NCBI RefSeq assembly: GCF_000379825.1
Contig: NZ_KB903814.1
Coordinates: 186,001-250,000 of the forward strand
Length of the DNA: 64,000 nucleotides
Direction: 5' to 3'
Origin: Longispora albida DSM 44784
GTDB lineage: Bacteria > Actinomycetota > Actinomycetes > Mycobacteriales > Micromonosporaceae
Shown piece after piece: positions 24,901 through 33,666 of the stretch; position 1 is the first letter of the stretch; each line of letters begins with the position of its first letter. The position numbers and the translations under genes were made by a program. Below the pieces are notes generated by a model, which was not told the DNA's origin, searched no databases, and saw nothing but the letters and a program-made list of their open reading frames with translations.

Positions 24901-25027
24901 CGGCCAGACAGCGCTCGCCCGGCCGCACTGGGAACGGGCGCTACGGACCTACACCGGTATGGGCGCCGTCGAGGCAGAGGAGCTACAGGCCCGGCTGACC
25001 ACCATGGAGCCTGGACACTCGGCATAG
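21968..25027 (+). CDS. AfsR/SARP-type regulator: BTAD, NB-ARC, TPR
   Basis: 1019 aa. Residues 1-95 are an OmpR-like winged helix opening MDIGLLGPLDVRHGDR, as in AfsR/DnrI/RedD. About 95-240 is the bacterial transcriptional activation domain, ending LAAELGVAPGPELRRAH. The NB-ARC ATPase follows, with P-loop GMGGIGKTTLA (~290), VLIVLDDAADA and a GLPLAVRIAA motif. From ~680 to the end are about nine TPR units with regular AxxxLxNLGxxxxRLG spacing. Such regulators respond to kinases or ligands and activate secondary-metabolite genes. It is divergent from the Cys-rich peptide operon, the natural target. Confidence 0.9.
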   Translation: MDIGLLGPLDVRHGDRSIPVTSAKQRTVLAVLALRVNEVVSAEQLIDLVWDGQPPATARSVLQALVMRLRRLLGPGVVVTRAPGYLLAVPPESVDVHRLHALRTAADRAAAIGDAGQEAEFLRQLTALRRGQTFADIASETLHREHAQVLDEQLTEATERRLAAELALSRHHLVLDDLRAFVLAHPVREHSRALLVTALHRAGRRAEALTAYEDARRTLAAELGVAPGPELRRAHAAALGEPDAAPPPATHPPAQLPADIGDFTGRADVIEQLTVQFTAAGAAPCVAVLSGMGGIGKTTLAVHAAHRLRARYPDGQLYAALTEPGGRPVPPVDVLGRFLRDLGAPERHLPAGLDARAARYRSLLADRRVLIVLDDAADAAQVRPLLPGTATGAVLVTSRNRLSGLAGSTLIELGVFGEAEARALFATVSGSGQAHLDPVATAEILAVCAGLPLAVRIAAARLAARPGWSPRTLADRLAEARGLLDQLSAGDLAVRASFEVSHRALAAGSQLEREAARAFGYLGWWQGPGLSLGAAAALLGLAGPDAEDRLETLVDAHLVQSAEPGRYTLHDLLRVYAAERAGDASSERSPALARLASYYLTAARDAVRDASLEPGPAHGHAPATAAKAIAWLDAERANLITAAALQHQLSPVLASYLITHSHYADAVRLHTLAVAATADDPAGHARALHDLGHAQLQLGEYDTALENLSRAAAGHARLGDNAREALALEVIGELHGQRGELGEALTQLLRAVELRRDGGDLYRQAGGLVNLGTAHGRLGDLDRAIAAWREALVLARQSGNRHAEGGSLAGLGIIYERSGQFDLALEHLHQARDLQRFLRARHDEGRTLNNLGVVYGRLGRYAEARSHFHQARQLHAEISHRASEGQSLSGLGTVCERLGDYEEAIAHHEAALAIGQRIGERNLQAQSLNGLGCVHHRRGEQESALARHTAALEIAQATGSLYQQAQAHEGIGHAQHALGQTALARPHWERALRTYTGMGAVEAEELQARLTTMEPGHSA

Positions 25028-25161
25028 CGCCAGGGTTCGGGTTGTCGTAGCTGGATTTCCTACCGCCTCCTGGCTGGACTTCCTCGTAGGGCTCTACCAG
25101 GGTCCCCGGCGGCTGCTGCGCGGCCGGTGGTCGTCGCGCACTGCCGGTAGGCTTGCCGCCC

Positions 25162-25704
25162 ATGACTGTCATGGAGGGGCCGCCCGTCGCCGGGGACGAG
25201 ACCGCGACCCTGCTGGGTGCCCTGGAGCGCCAGCGCGCGATCTTCGTGTGGAAGTGCGGCGGCCTGACCAGCGACGGGCTGCGGGCCAGGGTCGGCAGCT
25301 CCGCAGTCACGCTCGGCGGCCTTCTCAAGCACATGGCATACGTCGAGAACGACTACTTCGCTGTACACCTGCACGGCCTCGAACTCGGACCGCCGTGGGA
25401 CGCCGTCGACTGGAACGCGGACCGGGATTGGGACTGGCATTCCGCAGCTGCTGATACCCCCGGGCAGCTCTACGGGCTCTGGCGCGACACCGTCGCCCGC
25501 TCCCAGCTTCTCGTAGCCGACGCGCTTGCCGAAGGCGGCCTGGACCAGCTCGCCCGCCGGACCTGGTCCAACGGCCAGGCACCCAGCCTGCGGCGCATAC
25601 TGGTCGATCTGATCGAAGAGTACGCGCGCCACAACGGCCACGCCGATCTCATCCGGGAGTCCGTCGATGGACTTGTCGGAGTGATCCGCCGAACCCCCGA
25701 GTGA
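25162..25704 (+). CDS. DinB/DUF664-family metal-dependent protein
   Basis: 180 aa from ATG 25162 (a TTG at 25153 is in frame). It has the four-helix DinB pattern with the three metal-site His in LGGLLKHMAYVENDYF and LIEEYARHNGHADLIRE, the usual H..H-x3-H arrangement. DUF664 proteins belong to the mycothiol/bacillithiol-dependent DinB superfamily and are often thiol transferases or isomerases in actinobacteria. Substrate unknown. It stands alone, downstream of the AfsR-type gene. Confidence 0.75.
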   Translation: MTVMEGPPVAGDETATLLGALERQRAIFVWKCGGLTSDGLRARVGSSAVTLGGLLKHMAYVENDYFAVHLHGLELGPPWDAVDWNADRDWDWHSAAADTPGQLYGLWRDTVARSQLLVADALAEGGLDQLARRTWSNGQAPSLRRILVDLIEEYARHNGHADLIRESVDGLVGVIRRTPE

Positions 25705-25737
25705 ACGCAAAGGGCGTCCTGCCGTAACCGGCCATCG

Positions 25738-25962
25738 TCAACGGCGCGGCGGCCGGGACCGCGAGAGCTGCGCCATGTAGTGAGCGGTCATCCCCAGCAT
25801 CACGACCACGGCGAGGACCAGAAGGAGCGGAACGATCGCCACGGGACCGGACAGCGGATCCGGGACGACTGCCAGCCAGAAGGCCAGGGTGCCAGCCCAG
25901 ACCCCCGCGACAATGCCGCAGAACCACGCATTGGCGCGCAGCCGGGCCGGTTTCACACTCAT
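25738..25962 (-). CDS. Small two-TM membrane protein
   Basis: 74 aa with two hydrophobic helices (WFCGIVAGVWAGTLAFWLAVV and VAIVPLLLVLAVVVMLGMTAHY) and short basic ends (KPARLR; SRSRPPRR). Both termini are probably cytoplasmic. The family is not recognised. It converges on the DUF664 gene (33 bp gap). Confidence 0.55.
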   Translation of the reverse strand: MSVKPARLRANAWFCGIVAGVWAGTLAFWLAVVPDPLSGPVAIVPLLLVLAVVVMLGMTAHYMAQLSRSRPPRR

Positions 25963-26122
25963 GCGTTTTCCTTCCTACCGGGCACCAGGCTAGCGAGCTG
26001 GGTCAACCTCGTGACTCTGCCTTGTGGACTCAGCGGTGTTCGGATTCGTTCGGGGGCGCCACACGTGCGGGGCTGGCGGCCGAGGCTATAGACATCGACC
26101 TTCATCTAAGGAGTGGTTTCTT

Positions 26123-26482
26123 ATGATCCGTCTGTCTCGTACCCTGGGCGCGACCGGGCTGGCCTTCGCCGCCCTGGCCGGAGCACTGGCCGCCTCGGCC
26201 CCGGCACAGGCTGCCGGGCCGCTGGTCGTGGACGTCTTCTGCGAGTCGATCGGCAACTACCAGGTCGCGTGTGAGGCCACGATCACCGGCGGCGTGGGGC
26301 CCAACACCATCAAGTGGTACCACCGGGGTGTCTACTACTCGGCTTACGACAACCGCACCATCGTCGTCTTCGGTTGCGTCAAGGGCGCTCCGATCTCCGG
26401 TTCCAAGGCTGTCGTGACCGACTCCGCCGGAGCCACCGCCGAGGACGCCGGTGCGGGCCTCTGCCGGGCCGAGGCACCCTGA
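26123..26482 (+). CDS. Small secreted protein with four Cys
   Basis: 119 aa, ATG 26123 with AAGGAG 9 nt upstream. A clean Sec signal peptide (LSRTLGATGLAFAALAGALAASAPAQA) is cleaved after A-Q-A, leaving an ~88-residue beta-rich protein. Its four Cys (VFCESI, VACEAT, FGCVKG, GLCRAE) probably form two disulfides. The TITGGVGPNTIKWYHRGVYYS stretch looks immunoglobulin-like. Function unknown. A strong terminator follows directly. Confidence 0.7.
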   Translation: MIRLSRTLGATGLAFAALAGALAASAPAQAAGPLVVDVFCESIGNYQVACEATITGGVGPNTIKWYHRGVYYSAYDNRTIVVFGCVKGAPISGSKAVVTDSAGATAEDAGAGLCRAEAP

Positions 26483-26492
26483 TCGCGTAGCC

Positions 26493-26526
26493 GTGAGGGG
26501 CCCACCGGAAACCCGGGGCCCCTCAC
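26493..26526. terminator. Bidirectional terminator between convergent genes
   Basis: GTGAGGGGCCC (26493-26503) pairs perfectly with GGGCCCCTCAC (26516-26526), 11 bp with a 12-nt loop. It lies between the stops of the small secreted protein and the TIGR03085 gene. Confidence 0.75.
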
Positions 26527-26560
26527 CTCACACCTTCTTCAGTTTGTACGCGCCCCGGTT

Positions 26561-27163
26561 TCAGACGCCCAGCCGTGCTGCCCGCAACGCCGCGACCTCG
26601 GCCTCGGGCCCGTCCAGTTCCACCCTGGCCACCGCCTGCCGCCCGAAGCAGAACAGGGCCAGTTCGCCCGGCGCCCCAGTGACCGTTACCACCGGCTCGC
26701 CGAACGAGCGCGCCCCGAACCCCGGGGCCACCAGCCGCGCCGGGTGCCCCCGAAGCAGCAGCCGGGACGCCGCCAGCCGTTTCCACAGCACGGCCTCCAT
26801 CCCGGCGGGCAGCTCACGCGGCTCAGACGGGACAGCCCGGCGGACATCCTCGTGGTGCACGAAGTACTCCACCAGGTTGAGCAGCTCGTCCAGCGGCCCC
26901 AGCCACCACGGCCGCCGGGCGAACCGGTCGACGAGTGCCAGAAAATCAGAGGTCTCGCACAGCCTGCCGTGTACCCGGCCGGCGTAGGGGGCGAACCGGG
27001 GAATGAGGATCCCAGGCCACGTGTCTGGCCGCCGCTCCCGCATAACCAGGTGAACGGCCAGCCCCATCGTCCGCCACCCTCCGCACAAGGTCGGCTGGTC
27101 CGGGCCTGCCGCACGCAGCAGGTCCGCCAGCGCAAGGCGCTCGGTCAATGCGTAGGAGGTCAT
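26561..27163 (-). CDS. TIGR03085-family metal-binding (DinB-like) protein
   Basis: 200 aa from ATG 27163 (GGAGGT just upstream); the frame extends further but without coding character. The N-terminus LTERLALADLLRAAGPDQPTLCGGW and HLVMRERRPDTWPGI are hallmarks of TIGR03085, an actinobacterial branch of the maleylpyruvate-isomerase/DinB superfamily. EYFVHHEDVRRA supplies the second His cluster. The substrate is unknown and the cofactor is presumably mycothiol. It is divergent from the RHS gene with a 160-bp gap. Confidence 0.8.
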   Translation of the reverse strand: MTSYALTERLALADLLRAAGPDQPTLCGGWRTMGLAVHLVMRERRPDTWPGILIPRFAPYAGRVHGRLCETSDFLALVDRFARRPWWLGPLDELLNLVEYFVHHEDVRRAVPSEPRELPAGMEAVLWKRLAASRLLLRGHPARLVAPGFGARSFGEPVVTVTGAPGELALFCFGRQAVARVELDGPEAEVAALRAARLGV

Positions 27164-27323
27164 GCACGCATTGTAAGAAAGGTGATCTAGTTCGCCTGGT
27201 TCCGAGAACGTGACGTGAGTCAGGCAGCGGGATTGCAGTGAGAATGCAGCGCGAGCTTCTAGCCTCGCCGCGCTGGTCACGTTCCGTGTCCGGCATCCCT
27301 CGTGATGCCTGGAGGCGTCCTTC

Positions 27324-30300
27324 ATGCCCTTCGCACAACCCCATCGCCCGCCACCGCCTGGTGGCAGGAGGTGGTTCAGAGGACTCACGTTCGTGCTGGG
27401 GGCCGCGCTCGCCGCGTCGCTGCTCAGCCAGCCGCCGGCCCTGGCGGCTCCGTTCACGGGCGGTGAGGTCCAGAAAGAGAAGCCGGTACCGGGCCACAAG
27501 GTCAAGCCCGGCCAGCCACCCAAGCCCGTCACCGGTACCCAGTTCCAGGCCGCCGCCCCAGTATGGCCAGCCGCCGGGACCGCCGAGCTCGACCTGGCGG
27601 CCGGGGAGCGGACCGCCGGAGCGATGTCCGGGGCGAAGCGCGCCGGTACGTCGCCGCTGTGGGTGCGGCCCGCCAGCGGCCACGCCCCGGCCGCGATGCG
27701 TGTCCACACCTACGACCGGGCTGCCAGTGCCAAGGCGGGCTCGGACGGCGTGGTGTTCCGTGTCTCCAAGGCCTCAGCGGTGGCCGGTGTGGCCCCGGGT
27801 GGCTCCTCGGGGGCGCAGGTCGCGCTGTCGGTTGACTACTCGGCTTTCCAGTGGGCCTACGGCGCGGACTGGTCGCGCCGGCTCCGGCTCACCGAGCTGC
27901 CCGAGTGCGCTCTGACCACGCCGTCCCTGCCCGAGTGCCAGGGCCGGCCGGTCGAGACCGCGCGTAATCAGACGGCCGCGAAGCAGGTCAGCGCGATCGT
28001 TCCGCTGAGTCAGGACGGGGGCGGAACGGTCTACTCGCTGTCGAGTGGCCCATCGGGCGATTCGGGTAGCTACGCGGCCACGTCGCTGTCGTCGTCTGGT
28101 ACCTGGGAAGCCGGCAGCAACTCCGGTGACTTCTCGTGGAGTTACCCGATGCGCAGCCCGCCAGGGCTCGGCGGGCCGCAGCCGTCCGTAGCCCTGTCGT
28201 ACAGTTCGTCCAGTGTGGACGGCCGGATGGCAGCCTCCAACAACCAGCCGAGCTGGGCCGGCGAGGGCTGGGACCTGGGCTCGGGGTTCATCGAGCGCCA
28301 GTACCGGCCCTGCTCGGAGGACATGACCGGCGGGAACAACGCCACGAAGACCGGTGACCTGTGCTGGGCGACGGACAACGCGACCATGTCGCTGGCCGGG
28401 CACGCGGGCGAGCTGCTCGTGGACGGTTCCGGTATCTGGCACCTGCGGTCGGACGACGGTACGCGGGTCAAGCGCGAGTACAACGCCTCCAACGGCGCGC
28501 GCAACGGCGAGCACTGGGTGGTGACCACCCCGGACGGCACGCAGTACTTCTTCGGTAACTCCTCGGGCGGCACCCTGACCGTCCCGGTGGCCGGTAACCA
28601 CAACGGGGAGCCGTGCAAGGCCTCGGCGTTCGCGGACTCGTTCTGCACGCAGGCGTGGCGCTGGTATCTGGAGAAGGTCGTCGACACCCGCGGTAACTCC
28701 ATGACGTACACGTACGCCAAGGAGACCAACAAGTACGCGAAGAACCTGAAGTCCACCGACCCGGTGGGCTACGACCGGGCCGCGTACCTGAAGCAGATCG
28801 ACTACGGCACCCGCACCGACCGCACGGAAACCGCCCCGATGCAGGTGGTGTTCGAGGTGGCCGACCGCTGCAAGCCGGGTACCAACTGCGCGGTCCACGA
28901 CGCCAACAGCTGGCCGGACACGCCATGGGACTCAGAGTGCACCGGCACCACCTGTATGACGGCCTCGCCGACCTTCTGGACCACGAAGCGGCTGGCCTCG
29001 GTCACCACCAAGGCCGGCGGCCGTCCCGTCGAGTCGTGGACGCTCACACACGGCTTCCCGAGCACCGGTGACACCACCCGGGCCGGCCTGTGGCTGGAGA
29101 TGATCTCCCACAAGGGCCTGGCCGGCACCGAGACCCCGATGCCCGACGTCACCTTCGCCGGCGAGCAGCTCGCGAACCGGGTGGACAGCACGACCGACGG
29201 CTACGCCGCGATGAACTGGTGGCGGGTCACCCTCATCAACACCGACACCGGCTCGCGGATCGGGATCAAGTACAAGGACAAGGACTGCGTCGCCGGCTCA
29301 CGGATGCCGGACAGGAACAATCTTCAGAACAACAAGCTGCGCTGTTACCCGGTGAGGTGGACTCCGGAGGGCAAGGCCCCGATCGTCGACTTCTTCCACA
29401 AGTACGTGGTCGACAACATCACCGAGAGCGACCTGACCGGCTCCGGGGCACCCCGGAAAATCACGCAGTACCAGTACACGGGCGACCCGGCCTGGAAGTA
29501 CACCGACGACGACGGCCTCGTGGCGCCCGAGAACAAGACCTGGTCCGTGTGGCGCGGCTACGGCGGGGTCATCGAGACCAAGGGCGACCCGGGCGAGCAG
29601 ACCATCGCCGAGAACCGGTACTACCGCGGCATGGGCGGCACGCTGCCCGCGGCCGGCAAGGCACCGGCCATCACCGACGAGGACGCGTTCGCCGGAGCGG
29701 TACGTGAGAAAATCACCTACAACGGTCCTGGACAGGAAGTCTCTGCCGAGTCGTTCGCGATGTGGCAGTCGAAGGAGTCCGCGACCAGGACCATCAACAG
29801 CACCACGGTGTACTCCCGCTACACCGGTGTGTCCGGCACGTACACCCGGACCGCGCTGGACGGCGGACGCCAGCCACGCACCACCACAGAGACCACCAAG
29901 TTCGACGAGTTCGGCGCACCCACCACAGTGGACGACGCCGGCGACGACGCGGTGACCGGCGACGAAAGTTGCCAGCTCATCGACTACAACCGCAACACGG
30001 GCGCCGCCTGGCTGCTCACCACGACCAAGCGGGTCCGTGCCTTCGCGGCCAATTGCGCCAGGGCCGGCAACGGCATGGGCCTCACGGACGCCGAAGTGAT
30101 CAGCGACGACCGTACCTACTACGACAACCAGGGCCTCGACACCGCGCCGGCCAAGGGCCAGGCGACCAAGGGCGAGTCCCTCAGGGCCTACAACGGCGGC
30201 AACGTCACCTACCTGAGCACCACCAGCAAGTACGACAGTTACGGCCGGGTGGTCGAATCCACCGACGCCCGGGGCAACCTCACGACATCGGCCTACACCC

Positions 30301-33300
30301 CGGCGGCGGGCGGCCCGGTCACCGCGATCGAGACGACCAGCCCGCTGGGCTGGAAGAGCCGCAAGACGCTGGAACCGGCCTGGGGCGTGACCCTGACCGA
30401 GACCGACCAGAACCAGAAGAAGACGGAGTACGCCTTCGACGGGCTCGGCCGGGTCACCAGCATCTGGAAGCCGGGCCGCGACCGCGCGGCCCACCCGTCG
30501 GCCCCGAGCCTCAGCTACTCGTACCTCATCCGCAATTCCGGCCCGAACGTCGTCACCGGCCGGGTACTCAACGCGGCCGGCGGGTACATCGTCAGCCACA
30601 AGCTCTTCGACGGGCTGCTCCGCGAACGGCAGAACCAGAGCCCGGACAAGGCGGGCAGCGGCAAAGCCATCGTGGTCGACACCCGCTACGACACCGCTGG
30701 CCGGGCGAAGAAGGTCACCGACCCGTACACGTCGGAGTCGACGCCCGGAACCGACTACATCGCGTCGCAGAAGGTGATCCCGGTACTGACCGTGTCGGAA
30801 TACGACGGCGCGGCCCGCGTCACCGCCTCGGTCACCATGGTCGGCACGCCGGCCGGTGGCAGCGACGGTGGCTCGGAGAAGTGGCGGACGAGCACGTACT
30901 ACGCGGGCGACCGGATCGACTCCACCCCGCCAGCCGGCGACACGGTGACCTCGAAGGTGCTTGACGCTCAGGGCCGCACCGCCGAACTCCGGCAGTACCA
31001 CGCGGGAGCGGCAGCGGGCTCGCAGAGCTACGACGTGACCAGGTACCAGTACACCCGCAAGGGCCAGCTGGAGAAGGTCACCGACCCGGGCGGCAGCTCG
31101 TGGACCTTCGGCTACGACCTGCTGGGCAACACCATCTCGACGACCGATCCTGACAAGGGGCCGGCGAGCTCGACGTACAACGAGTTCGGCGACGAGCTGA
31201 CCAGCACTGACGCCCGGAACCTGACCCTGGCGCACACCTACGACACGATCGGCCGGAAGAAGACCCTGCGGGACGGCTCGCAGACCGGTGCGATCCGCGC
31301 CGAGTGGACCTACGACACCCTGGCGCTCGGCCAGCTCACCAAGTCCACCCGGTACGCCGGGGCGGTCACCTACACCCAGGAGGCCACCGGATTCACCGAC
31401 TACTACGCGCCCACTGGGACGAAGCACACGGTGTCCGGGTCGCCTGCCGCAGGCGTCTACCAGTACGACTACAGCTACAACGTCGACGGTTCACGGCTGA
31501 CGACGCGGCTGCCCGCGCTGGGCAGCCTGAAGAAGGAACTGCTCACCTACGGGTACGACGCCTTCGGCCAGCCGACGACGGTCAAGTCGACGCTCGGCCT
31601 GAGCACCACGAACACTGACCTGGTGACCGGCACCGAGTACACCTCGTTCGGGGAACTCGGCAAGTACCAGCTCAAGAACAACAACGGCCCCAGTGCGTCG
31701 GTGACCCGCACGTACGAGAGCGACACCCGCAGGCTGTCCCAGATCTGGACTGCCACGGCAACCGGCACCACCGCCGACGTCCGCTACTCGTGGGACCCGG
31801 CGGGCAACCTGGTCAAGCAGGCCGACGTGGCGGCCGGGGACACCCAGTGTTTCAAGACCGACCACCTGCGCCGGATGACCGAGGCGTGGACCCCGGGCAA
31901 CGGGGACTGTGCCGCCAGCCCGGCGGTCGCGAACCTCGGCGGCCCGGCCAAGTACTGGCACTCCTACGGCTTCAACAAGGTCGGAGACCGCACCTCGCTG
32001 GTGGAGCACGGCACGCCGAACGGCGACCGGACCACCACCTACGAGCTGTACCCGGGCAAGCACGGCGTCAAGAGCACCACGACGACCGACAGCACCGGCT
32101 CCAAGGTCTCCAACTGGACCTACGACGAGACGGGCAACACCCGCACCCGGCCGCAGGGTAGCGCCACCCAGACGCTGACCTGGGATCCGGAAGGGCACCT
32201 GGCCAGCAACGACAGCACTTCCTACGTGTACGACCCCACGGGCGCCCGGATTCTGCGGACCGATCCGCTGGGTACGACGCTGTACCTGCCGAATCAGGAA
32301 CTGCGCTACACGAACTCGACTGGCGTGATCAGCGGGACGCGGTACTACTCCCACGCCGGGATTCAGATCGCGACCCGGGCTGGCAGTACCCTGACCTGGC
32401 TGTCCGGTGACCGCCACGGCACGGCCCAGATCACGATCGACGCCGTCACCCAGGCGGTGTCGACCCGGCGGGAGACGCCGTTCGGCGGGATCCGTGCCAC
32501 GACGGGTACCTGGCCGTCCAGTATGGACAAGGGATTCGTCGGTGGCACCAACGACAACACGGGGCTGACCCATCTCGGTGCCCGCGAGTACGACCCGGCG
32601 CTCGGCCGGTTCATCTCGGTCGACCCGGAGTTCGAGTCGAAGGACCCGCAGCAGCTCAACCCTTACACCTACAGCAACAACAACCCGGTCACGCTCTCGG
32701 ACCCGTCCGGCACCAAGTGGAGCTGGGGCAAGGCTCTGAAGATCGCCGCCGTAGTCGTCGCCGTGGTGGCCGTGGTGGCTGTTATCGCCGCAGCCCCGGT
32801 AGCCGCTCCTCTGATCTACGCAGGCCTCAATGCCGGAGCCGGCGCACTGATGACGGGCAGCACTCTGGGCATGGCTGCCGCGACAGCTGGCGTGGCGGTG
32901 GCAGGTGAGGCCGCGGTGGCAGGCGCGGTCGCTATTGGATCGGGAGTCGTCGCCAGCAGTCTCTACGTCGGCGGCAAGATTGCCAGCACCGTCGCGCAGA
33001 GCGACGGCCCGCTCGATCCCGACGGGATGCCAGCCTCCCCGCGCAGGTCGCCCGGAAACAGCGCGAAGGCGGCCTCGCCCGCGGCCAAGCCAGCGGACCG
33101 GGTCCCAGAAGGCTTTGGGCCCGCCCCTGCTGGTCCGCTGAACTCCTGGCGGGGCCCCCAGTGGAAGGGTCGCCCCGACGGGCAGACGGTACTCAGCGGG
33201 CACGGCAGCTGGGAGGTGACTGACGGCTGGACCCGGGTCCCGGAGGGCACCACAGTGCATTTCTACTCGTATCACGGCTGGACGATCCTCGATGAGGTCG

Positions 33301-33578
33301 GCGGGATGATCGAGCGGGGTGTGCCGATGAAGCCTCTGCAGACGTACAAGGGCGGGGACATGATCCCCAACTACGTGCTGCACCCGCCGTTCGACCCATC
33401 GCTGAACATCAGGGGCAACCCCTACGTTCCGCGTCAATCCACAAAGCTGAAAGAGATCCTCAAGCCCGGCATGGGCGACGTCCACTGGGCGGCCTGCGCG
33501 GGCAGTGGCCCTGCGATGCTGCCGCCGGCCGCACCCGGCTGGAATCGCGGTAACTCCCGGAACATGCGAGATGACTGA
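27324..33578 (+). CDS. Secreted RHS/YD-repeat protein with variable C-terminal domain
   Basis: 2084 aa, GGAGG 8 nt before the ATG. A signal peptide (FVLGAALAASLLSQPPALAA) opens it. A SpvB-like front part follows (PPGLGGPQPSVALSYSSSSVDG). Many YD repeats run to ~1670, then the RHS core (HLGAREYDPALGRFISVDPE...NPYTYSNNNPVTLSDPSG) near 1750-1796. After the core come a hydrophobic AV-rich segment (~1808-1836), a linker, and a unique ~150-residue tip with LSGHG (His1960) and VHWAAC (Cys2058), resembling the putative adhesin Stv domain. RHS shells encase and release C-terminal effectors. No immunity gene is recognisable downstream. Confidence 0.88.
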   Translation: MPFAQPHRPPPPGGRRWFRGLTFVLGAALAASLLSQPPALAAPFTGGEVQKEKPVPGHKVKPGQPPKPVTGTQFQAAAPVWPAAGTAELDLAAGERTAGAMSGAKRAGTSPLWVRPASGHAPAAMRVHTYDRAASAKAGSDGVVFRVSKASAVAGVAPGGSSGAQVALSVDYSAFQWAYGADWSRRLRLTELPECALTTPSLPECQGRPVETARNQTAAKQVSAIVPLSQDGGGTVYSLSSGPSGDSGSYAATSLSSSGTWEAGSNSGDFSWSYPMRSPPGLGGPQPSVALSYSSSSVDGRMAASNNQPSWAGEGWDLGSGFIERQYRPCSEDMTGGNNATKTGDLCWATDNATMSLAGHAGELLVDGSGIWHLRSDDGTRVKREYNASNGARNGEHWVVTTPDGTQYFFGNSSGGTLTVPVAGNHNGEPCKASAFADSFCTQAWRWYLEKVVDTRGNSMTYTYAKETNKYAKNLKSTDPVGYDRAAYLKQIDYGTRTDRTETAPMQVVFEVADRCKPGTNCAVHDANSWPDTPWDSECTGTTCMTASPTFWTTKRLASVTTKAGGRPVESWTLTHGFPSTGDTTRAGLWLEMISHKGLAGTETPMPDVTFAGEQLANRVDSTTDGYAAMNWWRVTLINTDTGSRIGIKYKDKDCVAGSRMPDRNNLQNNKLRCYPVRWTPEGKAPIVDFFHKYVVDNITESDLTGSGAPRKITQYQYTGDPAWKYTDDDGLVAPENKTWSVWRGYGGVIETKGDPGEQTIAENRYYRGMGGTLPAAGKAPAITDEDAFAGAVREKITYNGPGQEVSAESFAMWQSKESATRTINSTTVYSRYTGVSGTYTRTALDGGRQPRTTTETTKFDEFGAPTTVDDAGDDAVTGDESCQLIDYNRNTGAAWLLTTTKRVRAFAANCARAGNGMGLTDAEVISDDRTYYDNQGLDTAPAKGQATKGESLRAYNGGNVTYLSTTSKYDSYGRVVESTDARGNLTTSAYTPAAGGPVTAIETTSPLGWKSRKTLEPAWGVTLTETDQNQKKTEYAFDGLGRVTSIWKPGRDRAAHPSAPSLSYSYLIRNSGPNVVTGRVLNAAGGYIVSHKLFDGLLRERQNQSPDKAGSGKAIVVDTRYDTAGRAKKVTDPYTSESTPGTDYIASQKVIPVLTVSEYDGAARVTASVTMVGTPAGGSDGGSEKWRTSTYYAGDRIDSTPPAGDTVTSKVLDAQGRTAELRQYHAGAAAGSQSYDVTRYQYTRKGQLEKVTDPGGSSWTFGYDLLGNTISTTDPDKGPASSTYNEFGDELTSTDARNLTLAHTYDTIGRKKTLRDGSQTGAIRAEWTYDTLALGQLTKSTRYAGAVTYTQEATGFTDYYAPTGTKHTVSGSPAAGVYQYDYSYNVDGSRLTTRLPALGSLKKELLTYGYDAFGQPTTVKSTLGLSTTNTDLVTGTEYTSFGELGKYQLKNNNGPSASVTRTYESDTRRLSQIWTATATGTTADVRYSWDPAGNLVKQADVAAGDTQCFKTDHLRRMTEAWTPGNGDCAASPAVANLGGPAKYWHSYGFNKVGDRTSLVEHGTPNGDRTTTYELYPGKHGVKSTTTTDSTGSKVSNWTYDETGNTRTRPQGSATQTLTWDPEGHLASNDSTSYVYDPTGARILRTDPLGTTLYLPNQELRYTNSTGVISGTRYYSHAGIQIATRAGSTLTWLSGDRHGTAQITIDAVTQAVSTRRETPFGGIRATTGTWPSSMDKGFVGGTNDNTGLTHLGAREYDPALGRFISVDPEFESKDPQQLNPYTYSNNNPVTLSDPSGTKWSWGKALKIAAVVVAVVAVVAVIAAAPVAAPLIYAGLNAGAGALMTGSTLGMAAATAGVAVAGEAAVAGAVAIGSGVVASSLYVGGKIASTVAQSDGPLDPDGMPASPRRSPGNSAKAASPAAKPADRVPEGFGPAPAGPLNSWRGPQWKGRPDGQTVLSGHGSWEVTDGWTRVPEGTTVHFYSYHGWTILDEVGGMIERGVPMKPLQTYKGGDMIPNYVLHPPFDPSLNIRGNPYVPRQSTKLKEILKPGMGDVHWAACAGSGPAMLPPAAPGWNRGNSRNMRDD

Positions 33579-33601
33579 CCCCATCTCTTGACAATCCAGG
33601 C

Positions 33602-33633
33602 GGGGTGCGCCGTCAACAGCGCCGGCGCACCCC
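33602..33633 (+). terminator. Hairpin between RHS and LamG genes
   Basis: GGGGTGCGCC (33602-33611) pairs with GGCGCACCCC (33624-33633), a 10-bp stem with a 12-nt loop, 24 bp after the RHS stop. It separates the RHS gene from the LamG gene, which therefore may have its own promoter or depend on read-through. Confidence 0.65.
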
Positions 33634-33666
33634 CATTTCCCTCATCACAACCCCGGAAGAAGAACA

